Assembly: GCA_029250385.1 (NCBI GenBank)
Contig: JAQXFJ010000335.1
Coordinates: 1 to 6,112 of the forward strand
Length of the DNA: 6,112 bases
Direction of reading: 5' to 3'
Origin: Candidatus Poseidoniaceae archaeon
GTDB taxonomy: Archaea > Thermoplasmatota > Poseidoniia > Poseidoniales > Poseidoniaceae
Under the pieces are notes generated by a model that ran no database searches, was not told where the DNA came from, and was given only the letters and a program-made list of their open reading frames with translations. Made by a program: the position numbers and the translations under genes. Positions 1 to 5,713 of the stretch are shown in pieces (the first letter of the stretch is position 1; every line of letters begins with the position of its first letter).

Positions 1-20
1 TGCTTTGTACGCATAAAGCA
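1..20. promoter_or_regulatory. 8-bp inverted repeat just upstream of the SAP-like gene
   Basis: Bases 1-8 and 13-20 are self-complementary (TGCTTTGT against ATAAAGCA, seven Watson-Crick pairs and one G-T pair) around a four-base ACGC loop. It lies immediately ahead of the ribosome binding site of the plus-strand gene. It could be a leader hairpin, an operator, or the tail of an upstream terminator; the window edge cuts off the context. No convincing BRE/TATA pair is visible in these few bases. Confidence 0.35.
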
Positions 21-23
21 CAA

Positions 24-28
24 GGTGA
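24..28 (+). promoter_or_regulatory. Ribosome binding site selecting ATG at 33
   Basis: GGTGA at 24-28 complements the archaeal 16S rRNA 3' end and is separated by four bases from ATG at 33. The in-frame TTG at 30 would leave only one base of spacing, so ATG 33 is preferred. The same four-base spacing after a GGTG core is seen before the genes starting at 4361 and 4724. Confidence 0.6.
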
Positions 29-32
29 TTTG

Positions 33-1802
33 ATGATTGACAAGGTAGACCTGCTTTGCGAACTCTATCAAGCTAAATTTGATAGGTTGAAAGAGGTTGC
101 TTCAATCAACGAGATTTCCAAAAAAGGTCCTGTTGAAATTGTGAGAGCGAGATTAATTCAAAATCTAGTTTTATCTGAATGGGACTTATCTGAAAATAAT
201 ATAAAATCCATTAAAAATAATCATTTGGGAGAACTTCTTGGTGTTTTTGGACTTAAAAAATCAGGATCGATTAGAGAAAGGAGACAAAGATTGTACCTTC
301 ATTTATATCAAGATCCGAAAACCATGACGACCGAAAACTTGGATAAGATGAATAAAAATGACATCCATACAATGTGTAAAACATTAGAATTGCCGCTAAC
401 GGGCGATAAGCAGACCCTCTTGGTCAGAGTTGCTGGTGTCTTAGCATCACAACAAGGTTCTTGGGGCAAGGTAAAGAAATCATTGAAAAGGCATAATGAA
501 AATGCAAGATCAAAGATAGTTATCCCATCACCTTTGGAGGATTACGAAGATTCTGAATCAGAATCACTTCAGGAGACTGTATCTAAATTCATTGAAGATC
601 ACCCACAAGGCTGGACATTTGAAGACGAGACGGAATTAAGAAGTGGCTTGGCTAATGATGGACTAGATACATCTAGGGTTGAAGTATCATCTAGTATTGA
701 CGAGGCTCTAAAGAACGTAAGCATCATTGAAGAGACGGAAAAGATAACCCCCTCAATGAATCAAACTCCACCAAGTATTTTTGTTGAAAATGAAGTGAGT
801 ACTCTCGAAAGAGAAGCTGCCCTGATTGAAGTCGAATCTAGAATTGCTGAAATAGAATCTTCAGCAAGGGATTTTCTTACTGTAAGTTCTGCTTCAAACA
901 GTGATGACTTAGAGGCTTTCATAAATAGCCTATCCAACCATGGCATCCCTGTTGAAGTGAAGTCAGTACGTGCTTACATTGCAGATTTAGTGATGCAACT
1001 TGAATTTAGAATTGACTCTGAAAGGAGTGCAGTAAATGCTATGCCTAATTCGTGGCGTGAAAGAGAATCCATTAGACAATTTGAAAATGTAAGAAGTTCA
1101 CTTAGAGATCAGTTGACTAACACTATTGATTTACATGAGGGAGATCTGGTGAAAGCAAGAATGGCTTTCGAAAAGATTGCAAATTCCATGGGTCTTGATT
1201 TAAGAATTCCAAGTATCTCTGGGAGGCTACATGCCCTGTTTGATCTACATATCGAATTGGCAGAAGTTGAAGGTTTGCAAGACCCTAATATTGCCAGAAG
1301 AAACCGAGTGCTAAAGATATTACACCATGGATCAATCCACATAAGTTCTGAAGAGAGACGAACTATTGAAAGATTAGAGAAAAATATAGTAGGCTTTGAA
1401 CAACTTGTTGAAACTGTTATGGAAACTTCAGAAGGTGAGTTTAATGATTCTCAACAGTCGTTAATAATTAGATTCCTTGAATCTAGGGGTTATGAGGTTA
1501 ATACCCCTGAGCTAAGACCTAAAATTTTAGCTTGTTCAGGAATAATAGGCGCTGAATTAGGATTTATATCCCCAAGTGAGATTCCAAGAATTGCACCAGG
1601 AGTCATTGTTTCAGAAAGTGAAGTAGATTCGATTATAATTCAATTAAAAAGTCTAGCTCAAGAGTTCAAACCAAAAACTGAAAATAAACTTGAAGAGATT
1701 ATTTCAAATGATAATGAGTTGACTAATGCTGGTGAAAGAGTGAAATCAGCCAAAGAAAAAATTGACCATATAGATGATGTATTAGCCCGTTTAAGAGGCT
1801 AA
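33..1802 (+). CDS. SAP-like-domain protein with acidic linker and repeated helical C-terminal half
   Basis: This encodes 589 residues and has no family I can name with certainty. Three helix-extension-helix motifs resembling SAP domains lie near residues 15-45, 64-92 and 107-138; the third is clearest (N-x-D-I ... LELPLTGDKQTLLVRV). SAP modules usually bind DNA, so a DNA-associated role is an inference. Residues about 139-160 are basic, followed by an acidic Ser/Glu-rich stretch near 168-205. From about 255 onward the protein is charged and helical, with three diverged copies of a unit of about 40 residues (291-329, 374-413, 472-510) and a coiled-coil-like tail (about 550-589). No signal peptide or membrane segment is seen, so it should be cytoplasmic. 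ATG 33 is chosen over TTG 30 because of the GGTGA spacing. The gene ends two bases from the stop of the opposing ATPase gene. Confidence is high that it is a gene, moderate for SAP, low for function. Confidence 0.8.
   Translation: MIDKVDLLCELYQAKFDRLKEVASINEISKKGPVEIVRARLIQNLVLSEWDLSENNIKSIKNNHLGELLGVFGLKKSGSIRERRQRLYLHLYQDPKTMTTENLDKMNKNDIHTMCKTLELPLTGDKQTLLVRVAGVLASQQGSWGKVKKSLKRHNENARSKIVIPSPLEDYEDSESESLQETVSKFIEDHPQGWTFEDETELRSGLANDGLDTSRVEVSSSIDEALKNVSIIEETEKITPSMNQTPPSIFVENEVSTLEREAALIEVESRIAEIESSARDFLTVSSASNSDDLEAFINSLSNHGIPVEVKSVRAYIADLVMQLEFRIDSERSAVNAMPNSWRERESIRQFENVRSSLRDQLTNTIDLHEGDLVKARMAFEKIANSMGLDLRIPSISGRLHALFDLHIELAEVEGLQDPNIARRNRVLKILHHGSIHISSEERRTIERLEKNIVGFEQLVETVMETSEGEFNDSQQSLIIRFLESRGYEVNTPELRPKILACSGIIGAELGFISPSEIPRIAPGVIVSESEVDSIIIQLKSLAQEFKPKTENKLEEIISNDNELTNAGERVKSAKEKIDHIDDVLARLRG
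75..446 (+). repeat. Three tandem SAP-like motifs (protein level)
   Basis: Three segments of about 30 residues, spaced roughly 45-50 residues apart, share a hydrophobic helix, a turn with Gly preceded by Ser/Lys/Thr, then a basic amphipathic helix containing R-x-R or V-R. The key turns are ISKKG (first), LKKSG (second) and LPLTG (third). The match to the SAP consensus (L...L...GLxxxGxKxxLxxRL) is good for the third, fair for the second and weak for the first. The copies are not similar at DNA level, so this is an old duplication or convergent packing. Confidence 0.5.
903..1562 (+). repeat. Three diverged copies of a C-terminal helical unit (protein level)
   Basis: Segments at bases 903-1019, 1152-1271 and 1446-1562 can be lined up by eye on a pattern of the form F/I-x-x-L-x-x-x-G-(I/L/Y)-x-V/L-x-x-x-x-x-R-x-x-I/L, ending in a Glu-containing helix. 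The anchors are NHGIPVEV, SMGLDLRI and SRGYEVNT. Each copy is preceded by an acidic/polar stretch, giving a period of about 83-100 residues. The shape is again SAP-like (helix, Gly turn, extended strand, helix), so the whole protein may be built from one motif repeated five or six times. This is an eye alignment without statistics. Confidence 0.4.
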
Positions 1803-1804
1803 AA

Positions 1805-3043
1805 TTACCTAGTAGCGTAGAAGTTCTGAATTACCTGCGTCACTGTTTGGATATCTCTAATATCTCGATTAATCAAATCTTCTAGTATTTGTTGTCTCTG
1901 TGATACATGTTTTTCGAACACGTCTGGTGTGATTCCTGCTGCTTTACAAATCGTCTCACGCATCTTAGATGGAATCCCGGTTTCCTCAATTCTATCATTA
2001 GCGGGATTATATTTCCAAATGATGTTTAATCTTGGTTTTGTTCCTTCCATTCCAGCAACTTCCGCCACTTCAGTTATCTTTCTGGCAGTTTTCCCATTAA
2101 CATGAAGTCGTGCTTGGATAATTATCAAGTCCAATCCTGTCAACATAATTGGAGGAACCAGCATTGGTGGATTTATCATTCTAGTTACTGTTTCTTGGGC
2201 AGTATTAGCGTGCAGTGAACCAAATGAACCATCGTGTCCTGTATTCATGGCTGTAAGTAAAGTAGCGGCTTCTGGTCCTCTTACCTCTCCCACAATTATT
2301 CGGTCTGGTCTCATTCGCAGACTTGATTGTAGGCAATCATTCATATCTACTTCAGGAGTTCCATCAGGCCTTTCTCTTCTTGTTTCCATACGTAACCAAT
2401 GGTCATGGTAAACTTGTAACTCAGCAGTATCTTCAACGGTCAACAGCCTTCTGTCCCAAGGAATATACATTCCAAGACAATTTAGCGTTGTGGTCTTACC
2501 TGATCCTGTACCACCAGCAATCACAAAGTTTGCTGGCCTGCTATCAAGACCTTCAATCCAAACCCACATCATTGCTGCTAGCCTTGAGTTGACTGTACCA
2601 AATTTGACCAAATCCAACATAGTAAGAGGATCTTCTCTAAACTTTCTAATTGTCAAAGTTGGGCCGTCCGGTGAAATTGGAGGAATGGTCCCATTAACTC
2701 TTGACCCATCTGGCAAGCGGCCATCAAAAATTGGCACCATTCCAGGTCCATCTCCTAGTGGAACATTGGTAAAAGATGCGATATTTTTTGCTATTTGAAT
2801 GCCGCTATCATCATCTATCCACACATTAGTTCTGCACATCCCATGTTCTCTGTGAGCAATTTTCACACATTGTGTACCACCATTATACATGACTTCTTCT
2901 AAGTTATCATCTTCCAACAAGACTGCTAAATCACCATATGGATTTGGATCAATTGATCCATCAACATGATAAATTGGTGAAGGATGATTTGGTTCAGTAT
3001 AAATCGTTACTCTGCCGTATTGTTCAATTATTTTTTCTGACAT
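1805..3043 (-). CDS. TadA/ArlI-like type IV filament / type II secretion ATPase (T2SSE family)
   Basis: A 412-residue cytoplasmic hexameric-type ATPase that powers assembly of a type IV filament, archaellum or Tad-like pilus. Signature motifs are intact: Walker A GGTGSGKT at 177-184 (Lys183), Asp box VEDTAEL at 203-209, Walker B IIVGEVRG at 249-256 with catalytic Glu253, and His box GHDGSFGSLHANT at 269-281. The N-terminal domain (about 35-165) contains the usual NGTIPPISPDGPTLTIRKF segment. The C-terminal tail (about 340-410, WKYNPANDRIEE ... RQQILEDL ... IQNFY) is typical of archaeal TadA/ArlI proteins. At 412 residues it is shorter than most archaellum ArlI proteins because it lacks much of their N-terminal extension, which favours a TadA-like label. 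ATG 3043 lies three bases after the stop of the upstream platform gene, with GGGGGATGA overlapping that stop as ribosome binding site. It is the last gene of the minus-strand set. Archaellum versus pilus use cannot be decided here. Confidence 0.93.
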   Translation of the reverse strand: MSEKIIEQYGRVTIYTEPNHPSPIYHVDGSIDPNPYGDLAVLLEDDNLEEVMYNGGTQCVKIAHREHGMCRTNVWIDDDSGIQIAKNIASFTNVPLGDGPGMVPIFDGRLPDGSRVNGTIPPISPDGPTLTIRKFREDPLTMLDLVKFGTVNSRLAAMMWVWIEGLDSRPANFVIAGGTGSGKTTTLNCLGMYIPWDRRLLTVEDTAELQVYHDHWLRMETRRERPDGTPEVDMNDCLQSSLRMRPDRIIVGEVRGPEAATLLTAMNTGHDGSFGSLHANTAQETVTRMINPPMLVPPIMLTGLDLIIIQARLHVNGKTARKITEVAEVAGMEGTKPRLNIIWKYNPANDRIEETGIPSKMRETICKAAGITPDVFEKHVSQRQQILEDLINRDIRDIQTVTQVIQNFYATR

Positions 3044-3046
3044 TTT

Positions 3047-3778
3047 TCATCCCCCAATCATCTTCACTGCTCCAAGATAGAGTAACATTGAAGTGGACAT
3101 CCAAAGGGGTATCCACCAAAGCATATCCCTTGCTCTACCCATCATCCTTCCTGAAACTAAAGCTCCAGTCGCTGAAGCCAAAGCGAAAAAGGTCGAAAAT
3201 GTAGAGTTAAAGTTGGCTATTTGAAATCCTGATGCTGCAGGAGCAAATAATCCTACAATGAAAGCAATTAATACTGGTAATCCTATGCAAACAAAAAGAA
3301 TTATCAAAATACCTCGACCTGCCAATTCTGTTTCTCTTTTGTTCATTAGATCATTAAGCCTCTCATAATCCATTGCCAAATCTGAAAGAATATTCTGCAA
3401 AGGGGCATCTTGTTCCATAGCGGTATCGATTAAAACTACTACTCTCTGTACCTGCGATGAACGCGTTTTGGAGGCAAACGCAGAAAGTGCTGCATCAAAA
3501 GAAGATGCGTGGCTGCTTTCAAGTGTTTCTGTTAGGAGCTTACCAAGAATACCGGGAGTATTCCTACCTTGTTCTAACATTGCCTCTTGTAGCCCTCTTC
3601 CCGCTCCAACTGCATCAGAGAGCGACTCTAGGAGGCCAGGTAATTGGTTTTCAATCCCTCGCCGTCTATTTCGCTCAATCATGGGCGGTATTCCACCTGC
3701 TGCGCAAGCAATGCCTATTACAAACAAATAGAGAACTAGTGAGTTCTCGTTAAACGCCTCAAGGAAATCAAATATCAT
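3047..3778 (-). CDS. T2SSF-domain platform protein, second half (TadB/TadC- or ArlJ-like)
   Basis: A 243-residue integral membrane protein expected to form part of the inner-membrane platform that the ATPase turns or pushes on. It has an N-terminal membrane helix (about 13-31), a cytoplasmic T2SSF helical domain (about 43-150, beginning NQLPGLLESLSDAVGAGRGLQEAM, the usual QLP...L...L.AG.sl..A pattern shown here in its key residues), and three further hydrophobic segments (about 155-177, 193-213, 219-238). It lies one base after the stop of the first platform gene and three bases before the ATPase start, so all three should be co-translated. It carries only one T2SSF domain, whereas archaellar ArlJ carries two in one chain; together with its upstream neighbour it would supply the full set. 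The family is clear; assignment as TadB versus TadC is not. Confidence 0.87.
   Translation of the reverse strand: MIFDFLEAFNENSLVLYLFVIGIACAAGGIPPMIERNRRRGIENQLPGLLESLSDAVGAGRGLQEAMLEQGRNTPGILGKLLTETLESSHASSFDAALSAFASKTRSSQVQRVVVLIDTAMEQDAPLQNILSDLAMDYERLNDLMNKRETELAGRGILIILFVCIGLPVLIAFIVGLFAPAASGFQIANFNSTFSTFFALASATGALVSGRMMGRARDMLWWIPLWMSTSMLLYLGAVKMIGG
3731..3748 (-). other. Perfect 7-bp hairpin near the 5' end of the second platform gene
   Basis: On the minus strand GAGAACT and AGTTCTC flank a four-base CACT loop, starting about 30 bases inside the reading frame. It could tune translation of this gene relative to its upstream neighbour, or be chance codon choice in the segment encoding ENSLVL. 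No covariation evidence is available from one sequence. Confidence 0.25.
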
Positions 3779-3779
3779 T

Positions 3780-4361
3780 TCACAACCCCGGATCTTTTGT
3801 ATGGGCCTTTAACCCAATGAGCATCATCCCAATCAAGGTAAACATTAGCCCGCCATTAACTATAGAATTAATTAAACCTTGGTCTATAGAACCGATTATT
3901 GCTTCTGCTCCATCACCAAGGATTTGAGGAACAAGACCTACGATTGCTAAAATTATCGGCCCAATCATGCCAATAGAAAGCAAGGTTTCTGGAACTCCGC
4001 CAAGTTCTTCGATGTACTTATTTACCGATTCATTACGATCTTCTTCCATTCTTTTACCTTGTTTTCTAAGAGTTTCTATCAAATCAGTATTTTGTGTTAA
4101 ATTAGTATACATAGTATTCAATAATCTACGGTATCCTTCAGATTCAGCTTTATTCATCAAAGCTTTGACTTCAAATTCTAATCCCCTTGATTTACCTGAA
4201 CTTAGTTTTTTCATCAATGAAGAAAAATCACTTGAAATTATCCCATATCCACCTTTGCCGATAGTGTGTAAAGCTGCTTCCAGACCAACACCTGATGACA
4301 TCAATACGTCTAGCGTTCTAATCACGTAGAGAATCTCTTTCTTCTCATCGAGTTTTCTCAA
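3780..4361 (-). CDS. T2SSF-domain platform protein, first half (TadC/ArlJ-like)
   Basis: A 193-residue protein with a cytoplasmic T2SSF helical domain at the N-terminus (about 10-120, with VIRTLDVLMSSGVGLEAAL opening it and a conserved-looking LRKQGKRMEEDRN stretch before the membrane) and two membrane helices (about 125-148 and 163-184). It lacks the N-terminal membrane helix found in its downstream partner. The start is TTG at 4361: GAGGTGG at 4366-4372 sits four bases ahead, and the next ATG (residue 21) would cut into the T2SSF domain. It begins nine bases after the stop of the 117-residue gene, in the same frame, and ends one base before the second platform gene. It should pair with that protein to form a split platform. 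The family assignment is firm; the substrate is unknown. Confidence 0.86.
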   Translation of the reverse strand: MRKLDEKKEILYVIRTLDVLMSSGVGLEAALHTIGKGGYGIISSDFSSLMKKLSSGKSRGLEFEVKALMNKAESEGYRRLLNTMYTNLTQNTDLIETLRKQGKRMEEDRNESVNKYIEELGGVPETLLSIGMIGPIILAIVGLVPQILGDGAEAIIGSIDQGLINSIVNGGLMFTLIGMMLIGLKAHTKDPGL

Positions 4362-4365
4362 AAAA

Positions 4366-4372
4366 CCACCTC
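4366..4372 (-). promoter_or_regulatory. Ribosome binding site for TTG start at 4361
   Basis: GAGGTGG overlaps the TGA stop (4371-4373) of the preceding gene and lies four bases before TTG 4361. It justifies the non-ATG start and suggests that the two genes are translated in a coupled way. Confidence 0.65.
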
Positions 4373-4724
4373 AAATAATATCTTCAATGAATTCAAAAAT
4401 GAATGATTCATTAGAACCATCATATTCCATTGATGCGAAAACTACTTTCACATCTCTTTCTTCAAATGGGTCATGAATACACGGTTGACCTGATTTATAC
4501 ATGGATAATATTTTCTTATACTCATCTATTTTCATTTCACCTGATACAGTGTAAAGAGTAGATTCTGAACCTTCATCATGAAGGTTGTCACCTTCTTGGC
4601 CCCTAACAATTGTTCTAGTTATTCTTCTAGCAGACTTTACCTTAATATCGGCATTTGGTATCCTAACCCAGTCCGAACTACTTGTCCCCGTTGCTGGGCG
4701 GATAAAAAAATCCATTCCTGACAT
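4371..4724 (-). CDS. Uncharacterised 117-residue protein heading the motor genes; faint phage-tail (DNA-circularisation N-domain) pattern
   Basis: I do not recognise this gene with confidence. The product is soluble-looking, with no signal peptide, class III pilin signal or membrane helix, and appears rich in beta strands. Its core (about residues 30-115) reads: Arg/Thr-rich strand RRITRTIVRGQEG, then LHDEGSES, a strand YTVSGEM, a helix beginning DEYKKILSMYKSG, then HDPFEER, a strand VKVVFASMEYDG and FIFEFIED. From memory this order resembles the N-terminal domain of phage DNA-circularisation/baseplate proteins (PF07157, Mu gpN-like: G-R-D...DLG...F.v.G......Y...L.....G......P......V......F.LEF.E). 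That is a pattern impression, not a search result. ATG 4724 is preferred because AGGTGG lies four bases upstream; the longer TTG start at 4751 (126 residues) has no ribosome binding site, and ATG 4715 is also possible. The next gene follows after nine bases, so a role with the filament motor is inferred from position. Confidence 0.75.
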   Translation of the reverse strand: MSGMDFFIRPATGTSSSDWVRIPNADIKVKSARRITRTIVRGQEGDNLHDEGSESTLYTVSGEMKIDEYKKILSMYKSGQPCIHDPFEERDVKVVFASMEYDGSNESFIFEFIEDII

Positions 4725-4786
4725 GTCTCCACCTATACCAACCACAGTCAACGAAGAACTTGAATGTGTTGGGAGTTATCGTTAGT
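4725..4786 (-). other. 62-base gap between the RPA pair and the motor genes
   Basis: This is the longest non-coding stretch in the minus-strand set if ATG 4724 is the start. It holds the ribosome binding site at its 3' end but no clear BRE/TATA promoter; a TATA within GGTTGGTATAGG is too close to the start to serve a leaderless transcript. It may be only a spacer in one operon, or it may hide a weak promoter. Confidence 0.4.
4729..4734 (-). promoter_or_regulatory. Ribosome binding site for ATG at 4724
   Basis: AGGTGG at 4729-4734 with a four-base AGAC spacer precedes ATG 4724. It decides against the longer TTG start at 4751. Confidence 0.55.
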
Positions 4787-5713
4787 CTAAACTAATCTAA
4801 ACCAGCCGAAAGCTGGCTCATGAACAATACCGCTATCTGACATTTCCTCGATTTTTTCTTCGGTTATGGAACGCTGAAAACCTCTAGCTTCTGCATTTAC
4901 AATAATTGTTTCAAAATCCACTCCGTCTCCTTGGTCAAGGGTATTGATGATATCAGTTATTGCTGTCTCAATATCATCACTCTCTTTTTCACCTGCAGAG
5001 TTGTCTTCATCTATCGTTGGTTCTATTCTTTGAGGTGCTGGTTTAGAAGCGGACTCTAATTTACCTTCTGCGATGTCTAGTGCTTGCATTACATTCAATC
5101 GGTAATGTTCTAAATCTAATTCTCCGTAATGATTCCTAGCAGCAACTAAGCCGAGTTGTTGATGTTCAGAAAACTCTGATTTTGACATCGATTCAATATT
5201 AGCATCAAAATCTAAACTTGACATATAATTAGACATTCTAATCATCATGTAATCAGATGTCTTAGCCAGCCAACTGGCATACCTAGACGAATCAATAACG
5301 CACATCTCTTCTGGCCTAAGTGAAGTGTAGACTGCCCCCTCGTCAGTTTGATATAAACGTGTTTTAGCGACCATCATCAGCAATATTGGCTCACCTGTTT
5401 CCAATTTTTCTGAAAGTTGTATTGTTAGTTCCTTTACTGAATCAGAAACATAATCTCCAACTGAAAAATAGTTTACTCCAGATGGGTCTCTTAATTGACC
5501 TTGGTAAATAACAGAACCGTTTGAGACATCTCTTCCTTCAATGCGCTCTAGTAAACCTGCAACGATGACACGATTAACTCTTGAACCTAACTTTGTGATC
5601 ACAAACGATGGATCAAATTCACCAGAACCTTTCTCGCTTAATGTTGATTCACCATACTCTGAGGCAAATATGTGGACAGCAGATTGTCGCTTAACTCGTC
5701 CAGTTGATTGCAT
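4787..5713 (-). CDS. RPA-associated protein (COG3390 type): OB fold plus winged helix
   Basis: A 308-residue protein that should work with replication protein A on single-stranded DNA in replication and repair; in haloarchaea such rpap genes are co-transcribed with rpa and their products act together. The N-terminus (residues 7-60) has the family look: KRQSAVHIFASEY, then FVITKLGSRVNRVIVAGLL, which opens an OB fold running to about 140 and ending in VYTSLRPEEMCVID. A helical stretch follows (about 141-215), then an acidic/proline linker (about 220-250), and a C-terminal winged-helix-like domain (about 250-308, ending SGIVHEPAFGWFRLV). The start ATG 5713 overlaps the stop of the upstream RPA gene as TGATG, with a G-rich ribosome binding site about eight bases ahead, so the two are translationally coupled. 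Nothing looks broken. Family assignment is from recognition of the conserved segments; confidence is high. Confidence 0.9.
   Translation of the reverse strand: MQSTGRVKRQSAVHIFASEYGESTLSEKGSGEFDPSFVITKLGSRVNRVIVAGLLERIEGRDVSNGSVIYQGQLRDPSGVNYFSVGDYVSDSVKELTIQLSEKLETGEPILLMMVAKTRLYQTDEGAVYTSLRPEEMCVIDSSRYASWLAKTSDYMMIRMSNYMSSLDFDANIESMSKSEFSEHQQLGLVAARNHYGELDLEHYRLNVMQALDIAEGKLESASKPAPQRIEPTIDEDNSAGEKESDDIETAITDIINTLDQGDGVDFETIIVNAEARGFQRSITEEKIEEMSDSGIVHEPAFGWFRLV
4802..4816 (-). terminator. Possible hairpin-plus-T signal at the end of the RPA-associated gene
   Basis: On the minus strand CCAGC and GCTGG flank a TTTCG loop, followed by TTTAGATTAGTTTAG. It lies within the last codons of the gene and just before the 62-base gap. 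It might attenuate transcription between the RPA pair and the motor genes. The T tract is interrupted and archaeal terminators do not need hairpins, so this is weak. Confidence 0.2.

Noticed and set aside
549..565. Near-palindrome GATTCTG-AAT-CAGAATC in the plus-strand gene
   Set aside because: It encodes an alternating Asp/Ser/Glu run in the acidic linker; repeated GAT/GAA and TCT/TCA codons explain the symmetry without a regulatory role.
2490..2798. Plus-strand open frame of about 100 codons opposite the ATPase gene
   Set aside because: It lies fully antisense to the Walker A region of a clear ATPase, has no ribosome binding site and no recognisable domain; it is a shadow frame.
1805..3043. 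The ATPase as a conjugation (VirB11) or PilT retraction ATPase
   Set aside because: The C-terminal tail, the Asp/His boxes and the neighbouring T2SSF pair fit an archaeal TadA/ArlI-type assembly ATPase better; no conjugation genes are in view.
3457..3753. Two overlapping plus-strand open frames opposite the second platform gene
   Set aside because: Both mirror the well-supported T2SSF gene and have low-complexity, Ser/Pro- or Gln/Leu-rich products typical of antisense shadows.
3967..4329. Plus-strand open frame of 120 codons opposite the first platform gene
   Set aside because: It is antisense to an intact T2SSF domain; the Ser/Pro-rich product has no recognisable features or start signal.
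4371..4751. The unknown small protein as the missing pilin
   Set aside because: It has no N-terminal hydrophobic helix and no prepilin-peptidase cleavage motif; it looks like a soluble beta-rich protein.
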